From Paraspadella gotoi (Eukaryota > Chaetognatha), in assembly GCA_051294375.1 (NCBI GenBank), contig CM119270.1, forward strand, positions 12,492,688 through 12,556,687: DNA of 64,000 nucleotides, given 5' to 3'. The position numbers and the translations under genes are program-made. Below the pieces are notes generated by a model, which made no database searches, had not been told where the DNA came from, and was given only the letters and a program-made list of their open reading frames with translations. Below are positions 1 to 53,200 of this stretch, piece by piece. How positions within the stretch are numbered: position 1 is the first letter of the stretch; the number at the start of each line of letters is the position of its first letter.

Positions 1-5820
<5,820 letters not shown>

Positions 5821-6070
5821 CTTGGTTCGTCGAAAAAGACCTACAAGGTCAGTCTCCATCAGAGAATGAAGAAATTGAATTTATTTGTTTTTTAAGCACA
5901 GCATTTTGTTTCTTCTGGGAACGATATTTAAAACGTATAATTCATTAGCTGCGAGCCGTTTTCAAACTGTCATTTTTAAAAACCGTTACTCTGAAATTTC
6001 AAAATTACCCATTAGCCTTGTTTTTTTTTTCCCAATTTCATCTCCATTGTTTTCCTTGCGTGTTTCCCAG

Positions 6071-6330
6071 GACAGACGGATGACATCAGTACGAAACCCG
6101 TTCGGGACACAAGAGCGGAAAACCCAAAGAGGACACGCCCCGGGAGGAGGAGGAGGCGGAGGAAGATGAGGAGGAGGAAGAAGAAGGAGAAAAGGAAGGA
6201 GAGAGAGAGGAAGAGGAAGGCAGGCCGCGGAGATCGACGACCTCCGGCGGCGGAGGGAAGGAATCGGAATTTAGGGAGAACATAAGAGCAGTCAGCAAAA
6301 TCTGCGCGCACATCAGCTGCGACGATCGAT
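6071..6330 (+). other. Candidate IQSEC 5' exon, frame broken
   Basis: A segment with a plausible acceptor (TTTCCCAG before 6,071) and donor (GTGAGT from 6,331). The first third reads in one frame (TDDISTKPVRDTRAENPK). The rest reads in another, with a Glu-rich stretch followed by FRENIRAVSKICAHISCDDR. No single frame is open throughout, and neither end matches the phase of the next sure exon at 7,403. It may be an upstream IQSEC exon carrying an indel error like those in the preceding block. Intron or low-complexity sequence is the alternative. Confidence 0.3.
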
Positions 6331-24390
<18,060 letters not shown>

Positions 24391-26034
24391 TCAAACGTCG
24401 TAGCCCTCGATGACCTGAACCATCCGACTCCGAGACCCAAGATCGAATGGCAGGAGCCAGAAGAACGCGGGGCCACGCCCGAACACGTTTCTCAGCAACT
24501 CCATCCGGGACTTTTTGCCCCTTCGAGGAGCAGGGTCCTCCCTTCTGGATGAGCGGCCGGCGCCGGGAGAGTCGGCACGGGTCGGGGAGGAGCCACCACC
24601 GCGTTGCAGGGCGTCAATGGGAGATTCGTCGCTGAAGACGGCGCCTATCTGGTCGCTGAGGATGGCGACGACGAAGAGGCCGAACAAAAGGGACACGATG
24701 GCCAGGATAATGGAATGGAGAATCTAGCCGGGAAATAAGTGAGTGTATTGTATTGCAAAGCATTCTACTTTCAGTTGGTAAATTAAGATTTTGTTTATTT
24801 TTATTTTATTTTTTTTTTTTTTTTGACAGGAAGCTCTGGGAAAAAGTCATCTAAAGTGATACTGATAAACAAATTATTATTTCATTATTTATTAATTGAT
24901 TATTAAATTCTTCCCTGCGTCCAAAAAGCGAGCAGAAGGTAAGTTCAGGATAAGTTCAGTTTCGGCTCATTTCGCTTCTCACCCTGTCATCCTGTGACAA
25001 ATTTATTCAAACCTGACAAGCTGGCCAGCTGAGTCGACACTTTTTTCAATCCGACTCTTTGGCCTCACAGGAACCTTACCTTGGCCTCCTGAGATTTGAG
25101 GTGAGCGGAGACTGGATCGATGGCCCACGAGGCGATGATGAGGACGAGGCTGCTGACGGATGTGAGGCCCACGTAGATGAGGAACTGAGACGAAAACGAA
25201 GAATAAGTTTCTTCTGAAATACTACAGTATAAAACTCTTTATAGTAGTATCATTGTTAATCGTCGTTCACCTGAATAAAATACTTTTGGTTCCACTCTCC
25301 GACGCAGTTGTTTATCCAGGGGCAGTGATGATCCATTCGACGGATGCAGCGTTTGCAGACGCGACAATGGTGAGCGCGGGGCGGACGGTACGACTCGCAT
25401 TTCAAGCAGAGGGTCCAACCGTTGGCCGTCTAATAAAAGGATTCGGATGAAGTAAAAAAAATTAATAAATTTTATTAACTTGGAAGAAATATAAAAATAT
25501 TTTCCATAATATTTTAGTAATAGTTTCTTCAATTAATTGATTACTTTTTATTATCCAATTTAAAAAAATTATTTATTGATTGGTTGCTGATTGTCTGTTT
25601 ATAAACATTTAAATGAAAATGAAATTGATAAATAGAGTGACTGATAAGTTTTTGGAAGCTATTTCAGACTAAATTTAAATAAACGACGCGTTGATCACCT
25701 CAAAAACGGTTCACCACCTTCCACCACTCCGTCAACCACTCTCCCCCCTCCATCCCGTAATCACCTTCGCCTGTTTGAGATCCGGATCGCTGAGGTCGAC
25801 GGGCACGTTGGGCAGAGGGACCACACCGGGATCCGAGAGGACGGCTCTCAGATGCGAGACGACCATGAGGCTGACGAGAATGTTGAAGCCGACGACGACG
25901 AAGCACCCGGCGAAGCTGCCGTCCAGCACCGGAAGGACGAGCACCTTGACGACGACGAAGTCCGCGTAGACGATCGCCGCGTAGGTCAGCGCCAAGCAGG
26001 TGATGCCGCAGGCGTCCAGATGGAACACGGCCAT
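24391..26034 (-). CDS. Dnz1: DHHC palmitoyltransferase, Dnz1 type
   Basis: Protein S-acyltransferase that moves palmitate from CoA to cysteines, usually at Golgi membranes. Four exons, read on the minus strand: 26034-25765, 25429-25271, 25184-25080, 24723-24391. All introns are phase 0 with GT-AG ends, giving 287-288 residues, close to the family's usual length of about 275-300. Membrane helices lie near 11-30 ([19 protein letters not shown]), 43-62, 144-165 and 179-200. The Cys-rich domain is about residues 98-143 and carries the catalytic DHHC at 123-126 ([20 protein letters not shown]). All zinc-binding Cys and His appear present. The start [16 protein letters not shown] aligns with the Dnz1 N terminus, and the C-terminal [12 protein letters not shown] and LLRNVFGR...WLLP also match that group rather than other DHHC families. 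It points away from the PRRT-like gene, with 3.8 kb between their start codons. Confidence 0.9.
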
Positions 26035-26665
26035 GGTCCTCTCTTATCGAGATTGCCGGGTGGACGAGCGGCTTGGGACGAGATTATCACAAAGGGGGCT
26101 TTCGTCGAGGAAGAATGGAGGGAATCAAGGATTCGACGGTGGGAGTCTCGTCATCGTCCGGGTTTTGTTATCGATCGTAGGAGACGGAAAGGGCGTCCCT
26201 TGGAATATCGTTCGCGAGATATGCGACGCTAAGTCATGTTTATGAATTGGAAGACAAAAGTTGTGCGGCTCGAATTGGAAAAATCATGGTAAAATCGTTT
26301 CCTAAAGCTGCTTTTTAAATGAAAAATAAAATAATAAAAATAATAAAAATAGATTATTGCATGTTTGAGAAATATTTATGAAACTAAATACGGAACTCAA
26401 AAATGAATTACGAAACACATCAACTGGGAGAAATCATTATAGAGCGATTAATAAAACGAGCACGATAAGTTAATTTTTTTATCGACAATTTATATGTTTA
26501 ATAACTCGGCAATAATTCAATTGAATTTGTTTAATATCAAAAACCGAAGCTCTGAGTGTGCCCTGCACTCATGTCGGCAGAACAAAATGAGGAAACCATT
26601 TTTCTCATCCATCGTCTTATTTCCAACAGCAGGGATTGGACTACGAGAGCAATCTACGGCCGCTG

Positions 26666-26758
26666 ATTGGTTAATGAATGAAATCCTGGAATGCTCATTG
26701 GCTGTGTAGCGCTTGACGTCATTTAGGAAATGTGCCATTTCTCTGAGGAGCCTATTGG
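26666..26758 (-). promoter_or_regulatory. CRE plus triple CCAAT promoter candidate
   Basis: Read on the minus strand, three CCAAT boxes (plus-strand ATTGG at 26,666, 26,697 and 26,754) surround a perfect palindromic CRE, TGACGTCA, at 26,714-26,721. This lies 630-725 bases upstream of the Dnz1-type start codon. CCAAT plus CRE without a TATA box is a common animal housekeeping promoter layout. No transcript start is visible. Confidence 0.45.
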
Positions 26759-27014
26759 TCCGGTAAATGCAATGCCGTCCACTGAGGAACGTCGTTCGTG
26801 AGCGGATAAATTCAATGAGAGTACGCATTTTTGTAATTTCTGTATTTTGTAACCTAAATGAAAAAGATTTAAATATATATAGATTTGAAATTCCGAAAAT
26901 ATGACGCTTTTGTTTCGGTAGTTGTTGTGGTTTTTGTTGTCGTAGTTCTTTAACCTTGAAGAGACAGTAATTATTGTAATGTGTTAGTGACAGAACCGTT
27001 CAATAAAAGCAGTC

Positions 27015-27188
27015 CCTGAGCTTCGGATCAGGCTGTAACACCATGTTACAGGCGGGTTAAGCGCCCCGTCCCTCTTAACTGCCAGACGGCCACCGGGGTA
27101 GAACGTCGGACCTTTGGGTTGGGAGGCGAATGACTTGCCTCCGGCACCAATGGCCGCTGCTGAACGGTTGGTGGATTTTAGTCCACCA
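27015..27188. other. Cluster of six consecutive hairpins, possible structured RNA or repeat head
   Basis: A GC-rich island in AT-rich DNA. Hairpins in order: CCTGAGC-TTCG-GATCAGG (27,015-27,032, a cUUCGg tetraloop with one G-A mismatch); TGTAAC-ACCAT-GTTACA (27,034-27,050); GTTAAG/CTTAAC with a 12-base loop (27,056-27,079); GACG/CGTC (27,085-27,107, weak); GGAGGC/GCCTCC with a 9-base loop (27,122-27,142); TGGTGGA-TTTTAG-TCCACCA (27,169-27,188). An outer inverted pair AACCGTTCA/TGAACGGTT lies at 26,994-27,002 and 27,161-27,169. No tRNA boxes and no hammerhead core are seen. The family is unknown and the strand cannot be decided. Confidence 0.4.
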
Positions 27189-28589
<1,401 letters not shown>

Positions 28590-28633
28590 CTCCCGCGACT
28601 TCCGGTCTAAAACGCCTCCTCCTCTTTTTCCTT

Positions 28634-28640
28634 TATAAAA
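28634..28640 (+). promoter_or_regulatory. TATA-like box upstream of the PRRT-like gene
   Basis: TATAAAA in CTTTATAAAACAG, 1.2 kb upstream of the start codon at 29,846, followed by pyrimidine-rich and CGT/GAC-rich sequence (28,680-29,100) that could be a spliced leader exon. No other support. Confidence 0.25.
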
Positions 28641-29845
28641 CAGTGACTCTGTCCTTGATCTAATTCACACGAAGCTTTTCACCCGAAAGGACCTCACTCC
28701 CGATCAAGTCTCACCGATTTGATCTCTTCCCTATCTCTTCTCCTCCCAAAAATTCACCCTCCTCCCGAAACGTCTTCAACCTCCTCTTCCTCCTTCTCCT
28801 CTTCCTTTCGCACGCTCCCTCGCGTTTCTTCCTTCTCCGTCGTCGTCGTCGTCGTCGTCAACGTCGATTGCATCACCGACGAAAGGAGGAACTGACTACG
28901 TGACTAGGAAATCAGTCAACGAAAGCGGCGACGACAAGAACGACGACGACGACGACAATAAAGACGACGACGGCTTCTCGCGTTAGAGCGCCATCCGATA
29001 GCATCAGAGAGTCGCAACTGCGGGTCACAACCGGGGAAAACGCCGCCGTCGCCGCCGCCGACGCAGCCGCCCGCTGATGACGACGACGGATCGAAGCGTG
29101 ACGTCGACAACAACGGATATTATTAATGAGATGGCGTGATCGAATTTGTCTTAATGGCCAAATAAAAACAGCCGACGGGGGACGCATCCTTTCCCTCGAT
29201 GGGAGGGAATATAAGTCGCGCTCGATAATCGTCGACGCTTGAATGTTATGATTTAAAAATTGAATATTGGATGATTAACTCGCTCATTAGCTGGTCTTAT
29301 GTGGTTAATGAAGTTTTTTTTGAAAAATACACTCTTATTATTTCGTATCATATTCTTTCACGCGCTCTAAAATTTTAAAATGGTGTACTTCAAATAAATA
29401 ACAGATATTATGACATTGTCTTTTTATCATCGATGCATAAAACGACTTTTTTATTTCTTCCCGCGTCCAAGTGTTTTCATAATCTGAGACATTTTTGCTT
29501 AACAAATCTATAAATAATCTTCTTCCAACTTTTTCCTTTTCTTTTATATTTCCCCTTCATCGCCGACCTTCGTTTTTCGTTAACAGTTTTACTTTTTTCT
29601 TCCCTCAGTGTAAAGTCTAGTTTTCGTAATCAATCTCCACTATATTGACATTGTCCTTTTTCCCGACAGATCTACGTCCCGAGATGTCAGCACTTTTTGA
29701 ACTGTCGGTATCATTATATCAATACGTTCACTATCGTCTTCGTGACAGCATGATCATTATTGGAAACAAATGAGGTCAAAACGAATGACGAAAATGTCAA
29801 AGTGACTTTCTTCCTCTTTTCAATATCACACCATCCGCCGCCGCG

Positions 29846-34320
<4,475 letters not shown>

Positions 34321-37224
34321 AATATTCGTCAAAAATAAAGAATTTGAATTGAATTTGAATTAAATTTGAATTGAATTTGAATTTGAATTGAATTTGATTT
34401 TTCGGTCTCAACTTATAAAAAACAAAAGCAAGCTCTCGTCAAGGACAAGCACGATGGTCATAGTTGTTACGTTTTTTAATCTGTGAATGTGCCTGTGAAC
34501 GTTGAATTAAGTGACTCGTTTCACCAATCGTGCATACATTTCTTACCATTTTTCATCGTGTCTTATGATTTTTAGACAAAATTGACGGCTGGTAAAAACG
34601 TCGTCTATTTTTTAAACTTTCGCAGTTGCAAATCAAAACTAATTTCGTCCCGAAAAGTACTCATTTTTAAAAAAAAAAACTTATTTTTAACATGCTCTCA
34701 TCGCACCTTTTAACATTCACATCTCTCATGCCCAATCGTTAAAATACTTACTATAAATTAACTTGCATCGATGTTTGCATAACTCATAACTCATGTCAAA
34801 AGTATGGGTTAATAATGTAAATGTGATTTACGGACTTTGGTTTATAGCTAAAGTCAACAGCTTCCTTTTTTTTAATTAAGAAAAAAGTTACAAATAACAA
34901 TAATTGCAAGAGATTCATAATGATATTTAGCTAAATACCACATTGTCACCATAGGAAATTTTAACATATCATAGAAAACAAACAAGCCGTCCCTCATCTG
35001 TCAACTCATCCTGCATGAACTTATTTTTTTGGAGTTACCTTTGTCTGAAGGAACATTTGTTAACCTAAGTCATGTTTGTTGTAATTATTGATGTTTATTT
35101 ATTATCCTATGATAAAGATAAATTTTGTAAAAATAAAATAGATTATAAAGCGAAGTTTGCTGAAGCCATCACCTTCCAATAGTGTCGTTTACTGAAGATC
35201 CATTTTTATACGTTTGTTGTGATGTATTTTTACACTAACGTTGTACTGGGTTTTGTAGTGCCGTTTATAAACTAAATTCTACGAAAAGTATTGTTGTAAT
35301 TCAGTAAGACAATAAAGAAAACTTTAAGCCGAGTAGTTATTAAATGATATCATTCATAAAGCCAGCGAAATATCCTTTCGTCTATCTCTCGAAAATTCTA
35401 ATTATCTTAACTTAAAAGTCAAAGCTCACAGCCATCTGGGAAAAAGAGATAGAAACACAAATGTCTAATGAAATACGCAATTATACAGAGAATCGGGTCT
35501 CTCATAGCGCAAATGTTTCGCATCTGTCATGGATTTTTTACAAAATGCATCAATTTTGTTCGGTCAGTCTTGAAAGTATAATAATGTAAGTGTTTGAAAA
35601 GCACTTCATTGTAATCAAACATTAGGATTTTTCACATTTTTTAAAAAAATGTTAAATGATTTTATATAATTTTTTTTTAAAAATTAAATGGTGCGGAATT
35701 TTTTACCCTTTGTCCAAAAAAAGCATCTAGCTAGTAGCTACAACTACTGTTAATTCCATATAGCGGGTAAGTTGTCACTCCCTCCATTATAAATAAAGGA
35801 ACGAGTCGTTAACACATACAAACAACATGTTTTATTCCAATGGATACGGTCGAACTTTACAAATAGATAAGAAGAAAGCCAAAAAGGAATTATATACAGA
35901 ATAAAAAGAACAATGACAAGGAAGAAAAAGGGTTTCGTTTAAAATGTTTATTTACTGCAAGAAATAATATAGGAACTGTGATGACATTATTGGTAACGAA
36001 AATTTTAAAAAAAGGNNNNNNNNNNNNNNNNNNNNNNNNNNNNNNNNNNNNNNNNNNNNNNNNNNNNNNNNNNNNNNNNNNNNNNNNNNNNNNNNNNNNN
36101 NNNNNNNNNNNNNNNNNNNNNNNNNNNNNNNNNNNNNNNNNNNNNNNNNNNNNNNNNNNNNNNNNNNNNNNNNNNNNNNNNNNNNNNNNNNNNNNNNNNN
36201 NNNNNNNNNNNNNNNNNNNNNNNNNNNNNNNNNNNNNNNNNNNNNNNNNNNNNNNNNNNNNNNNNNNNNNNNNNNNNNNNNNNNNNNNNNNNNNNNNNNN
36301 NNNNNNNNNNNNNNNNNNNNNNNNNNNNNNNNNNNNNNNNNNNNNNNNNNNNNNNNNNNNNNNNNNNNNNNNNNNNNNNNNNNNNNNNNNNNNNNNNNNN
36401 NNNNNNNNNNNNNNNNNNNNNNNNNNNNNNNNNNNNNNNNNNNNNNNNNNNNNNNNNNNNNNNNNNNNNNNNNNNNNNNNNNNNNNNNNNNNNNNNNNNN
36501 NNNNNNNNNNNNNNNNNNNNNNNNNNNNNNNNNNNNNNNNNNNNNNNNNNNNNNNNNNNNNNNNNNNNNNNNNNNNNNNNNNNNNNNNNNNNNNNNNNNN
36601 NNNNNNNNNNNNNNNNNNNNNNNNNNNNNNNNNNNNNNNNNNNNNNNNNNNNNNNNNNNNNNNNNNNNNNNNNNNNNNNNNNNNNNNNNNNNNNNNNNNN
36701 NNNNNNNNNNNNNNNNNNNNNNNNNNNNNNNNNNNNNNNNNNNNNNNNNNNNNNNNNNNNNNNNNNNNNNNNNNNNNNNNNNNNNNNNNNNNNNNNNNNN
36801 NNNNNNNNNNNNNNNNNNNNNNNNNNNNNNNNNNNNNNNNNNNNNNNNNNNNNNNNNNNNNNNNNNNNNNNNNNNNNNNNNNNNNNNNNNNNNNNNTTTT
36901 TTGCGATGAATGAGAGAATGAAAAAAATGTCGGAATGAGATTCTATCTACACGTCAATTTTTGTTCTATCTCTTTGGCAAAAATACAAAACTGGCGCTTG
37001 TTTTTTTTTTCTCGCCAAATTGGCTTCAAGTTGCTCACGCTCTCTCTCGGCGTTTGATGATTACGAAGATAAACAAAAGGCTAACGTTCCGAGTAGTTTT
37101 TTTCTTTCCCTTCCTTTCTTCATTCTAATCACTTCACTCTGGTAAATCATCTTACGAAATCACTCTTTTTTTTAGTCCTTCACACCTGACTACCTCATTT
37201 CTCACCCCCTTTCACTCCTCTCTC
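34321..37224. other. Convergent intergenic region and neurexin 3' UTR
   Basis: AATAAA at 34,334-34,339, 14 bases after the PRRT-like stop, and near 35,130 and 35,310, are possible plus-strand poly(A) signals. A short array of GAATTT/GAATTGAATTT lies at about 34,345-34,400. TTTATT at 35,831-35,836 reads AATAAA on the minus strand, 1.4 kb past the neurexin stop. No coding region is seen, but 881 bases are missing. Confidence 0.45.
36016..36896. other. Assembly gap (881 N)
   Basis: Run of N between the PRRT-like gene and neurexin, probably inside the neurexin 3' UTR. Confidence 1.
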
Positions 37225-49260
<12,036 letters not shown>

Positions 49261-49789
49261 TTTCCTCTTTCTTCCCCTCCCGAATTTTTTTTCCTTTTTT
49301 TTTTTTTCTTTTTTTTTCTCTTCGGTTTTTGTCGATCGACTTTTCAGTCGATGAAGAAAAATGTAGAGGGCGGAGAAATCCTTTGAAGCTTGCCCATTTC
49401 GGGAGAAGATGAATTTGTTTGTTTACATTATTTTGTTTGTTTACATTCCTTTGTTTGTTTTGGTAAGGGCCGTTTTTTTTTATACTGCTGTTTAATTTGA
49501 AAAAAAAAACCACAATTTTAGAAATTTAGTATTCCGATTTCGATTTCTGTTTTTTAAAATAAAATGGCGAAATTTAAACCATTTCTGGGTGAAATATCTG
49601 ATACATATATCTTTACCACATATCCGCCGAAATTTAACGGGACAAAAAAAAACCAGCGTTTGCATGACGCGTATCCGGCGGCATCCCTTTTCCCCTCTGC
49701 AAAGCGAGACGCCAAAACATAAACACGAAAAAAATAAATTAATTTCGCTGAGACGCAATTTTCATCCAAGGCTGAAGGAGAGTCATCTC

Positions 49790-49820
<31 letters not shown>

Positions 49821-50215
49821 TGAATTTTTTTTTTCGGAATAAAAAATAAATAAAATAAATGACGTTTTCTTGAAAAAAAAAATGTGGAGAAATCCAGAAA
49901 AACGAGGAATTCCTGTCGAAAAAAATTTTATGGAAGGAAAAAAAAAAAGGTCGTTACTACTCGTTTATTCGACGTCGTCGTCGTCGTCGTCATCATCATC
50001 TTCGTCGACGTCGTCGTAGTCATAGTATCGGTTGGCATCGTCGTCGTCGTCGTCGTCAGCGACGTAACATCGTCGCGTTATCATCACCGGCCCACGCAGG
50101 TTTCGCGTGCGCTCGCACGCACATCGGTAGAAATGATAAATCGAGACGAAAAAAAAAATCTATGGGGATCCCCGATTGTGTGTGCGCGTCGTCAGCGGAG
50201 CGGCGGCGGCGGAAG

Positions 50216-53200
50216 CGGAGAAACCAAAGTCTTCTTTTCATGAAACTCTCAGTGGGTCTGTCGTGAGTAAGAGGAGACCATTTAAACACCAATTACAAAA
50301 CGTATAAACATTTTCATGCTCAAGTGAATTCTTCTAATTCTTTTACTTTGGCTTGACACACAAAAGTGGGCATTCGTGAGGAGAAAGAAATTTTATTATT
50401 ATTATATTTAACTTACCGGCCGTCATCTTTATCTTCTTAACCAACCCAATGCTTTTCGTTTTAGCAATAAATCAAATACGTGTTTTGACCTTCTGACCTT
50501 TCTTTCTTCCCAAAGATTCTCTCACATTCTTTTCTCCTTCTCTTCTAGACTTCCACCTTTCAATCACTCCGCCCATTATTCCACCCAATTTTAAACCTTC
50601 ACCCTTCGACGTTCCAATGACTCAACCCAACGCTTCGTTCAATTACCTAACTCAACTAAAAAGCGAAGATCGCATGGACCGACGCCAACCTAACCGTCAT
50701 TTTCAAACTTGAATCCTCAATTCAAATTTCTCAACTTATCTTGCCCCTCCTAAAACGACTTAAACCCTTACCCACACCACCGTTTCAAACATCAGATGGT
50801 ATCCAGTTTATCCACCTCTTTCCTGGATACGATAACCATTTGCCCTCACCTTTGAAACAGACCAGCAAAAACTTACCTCTTCCTCCTGTCCCGATCTTGA
50901 TCCGGCAAACCGCGCCATGCCCTCCCTTTCCTCCACGACGAGTTCCATCTCGTCCGTCGTCTCTTCGTCTGTGCTAGTTGAGAAGAGAAGGGCGCTTGCG
51001 TTGGATCGGCAGCGTAAAATCGGAGAGGAAATGTCCTCCGCCCCTAGAAAAAACAAAGGGGAGAAAATAAAATGAATAAAAAAAAGGACAAAAACAAATG
51101 GAACGAGTCGCGCTAAGAGAAAAGACGTGTGACACCCGACCGAGCCTTTTCTGTTGACATTAATTATCAGGATTTGATTCGTTTGACGAGGAGGAGGAGA
51201 ACGAGAGAGAAGAGAGGGGAGAAGAGGAGAGAGAAAGAAAAAAAAAAGACATTAATTTGATTTTATCTAACGATGAGAAAAGACAAAAGGAGACAACCAA
51301 TTCGAAGCAAAACGTAGCCGACAGAGTTTGTACAGATATTGAACGTTCAACTAACGACCATCGTTATTCTGCCGAAAAAAAAAAAAAAGAAAAAGCAAGG
51401 AAGGAAAAAAAAGAAGAAAAATATTATCTATTTTTTATTTTTGAAAGGTCATAGATGATGATGATTTATTATCGTTGCAATGAGATTTAAAAAAAAAAAA
51501 AAAAAGAAAAAATTTGAGCCACTGTTGCGAACAGTTCGAATGAACAAAGTTGACGCGGACAATGGATAATGTATCACGGATTGGGAGAATAACTTACGCA
51601 GGCCGTTAAGAATCACGCGAGGAAAACATTAATCCGAAAAAAAGTGAATTCCATAATTCATCATTTTTTACTGATTATCTTTTGAAATCATGCTGAGGCC
51701 ATTTAAAGCAGCGCCTCACTGACTGCAGCGGAATCGAAGGGAAACTGTCCTCCGCTAGTCGGCTGAGAGAGAGAAGAGAGATGATGAGTACGTTAAAAAA
51801 ACAAAAGGTCGTCGACGAACGACACAGTTAATGATTTTAATTATTGACGCTAACGAGAGAAGAGGCCAAAGAAAGAGAGAAAGAAAAAAGAAAAGAAAAA
51901 GAAAAGAGAAGAAGCGAATGAAAGAAAGGATAAGAGAAGAGACTGGGGGAATGATTGGTTGACGACTGGCAATGAGAGAAAAAAGGGTGAGGTTAGGAAA
52001 AAAAACAAGAAAAAAAGGGCAATGAAGAAAAAAAATTAGGGAGAAGAATCAATCGGAGGAAAGAAAAGAAGACGAGAGCAATGAAGAGGAAATGGAAGGA
52101 AGGAAAAGAAAAGAGGGAGAAAAAGAAAAAAAAAAGGGAGAAAAGAAAAAGAATATGACGGGAGAAAAGAAAAGGGCGAAAGAAATAATGCAATAGTAAA
52201 AAACAGTATTAAAAACCATACAAAACAAAAAAAAAAAAGGAAAAATTTAAAACATGTGATATAAAACTATAAAAAACTATAAACTTGTGGGGGCGAAAAT
52301 AAGATATTTTTATAGAAAGACAAAAAAGTTGATGAGCAAAATATGAAATTGGAACCTAGCAAAACCAGATGGAAGATTCTGAGACAATGACGACGTCGTA
52401 ACCGGATGACACTCATAATTGAAACAAGACGACGACGACCGACGACGACGACGAACGCTCAATTTATGTAACCTCGTAACAAATTCACCGCTCAAGTCAC
52501 GCGGCGAAAGAAATCCCTTATTATCCTGCCTGAATAATTCAAGAATAAAAAATAACAAAGCAAAACTTTGAACGATGTATACGAGGGTCTCGCTGTTATA
52601 TGCAATCATTAACTAAAACGATTTCGCTTGCTCGTCGTTGGGGCAAGAAAGTAAGATACAGAAAGAAAAATTTAAACGCGCTCAATTTTCTGGGGGAAAA
52701 AACGGGAATAATGTGGTCGGGGTTTTTTCTTTTATTACGCTTTCCCTTTTCTGCTTCTTTTCTTTTGGTATTTCGTTTATTGTCTGTCTTAAGCCTTATG
52801 TTTTTCTTTTTCTTTTTTTTGGTTTCCTTCTTTTTTTAACGCTTCTTTTTTAGGTCGTATTTTCTTTCTTTCTTTCTTTCTTCTTTCTTTCTTTCTTTCT
52901 TTCTTCTTTCTTTCTTTCTTCTTTCTTTCTTCTTTCTTTTTTCCTTCCTTTCTTTTCTTTCTTTCTTTTTCTTTCTTTTTTTCCTTCCTCTTTTCTTTCT
53001 TCTTTCTTTATTTCCCCTCCTTCTTCAGCGCACATTCTCACCTTTTTATTCTTATTTTTTAACCTTTCCTTTTTTTAAATCTTTCTTATTTTCTTCTTTT
53101 AGATGACTTTTCCTTTATTTTTCCTTCCCTCCACTTTCATCCAATTTTCATTCATCTTCGCATTTATTTTCTTGTCTCAATTCTTTTTTATTTTCTTCAT

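Noticed and set aside
27015-27188. tRNA or hammerhead ribozyme in the hairpin cluster
   Set aside because: No GGTTCGA-type B box, no cloverleaf spacing, and no CTGANGA...GAAA core on either strand.
28912-29187. Open frames in the GAC/CGT-rich stretch upstream of the PRRT-like gene
   Set aside because: Trinucleotide-rich, no family resemblance, more likely 5' UTR or promoter sequence.
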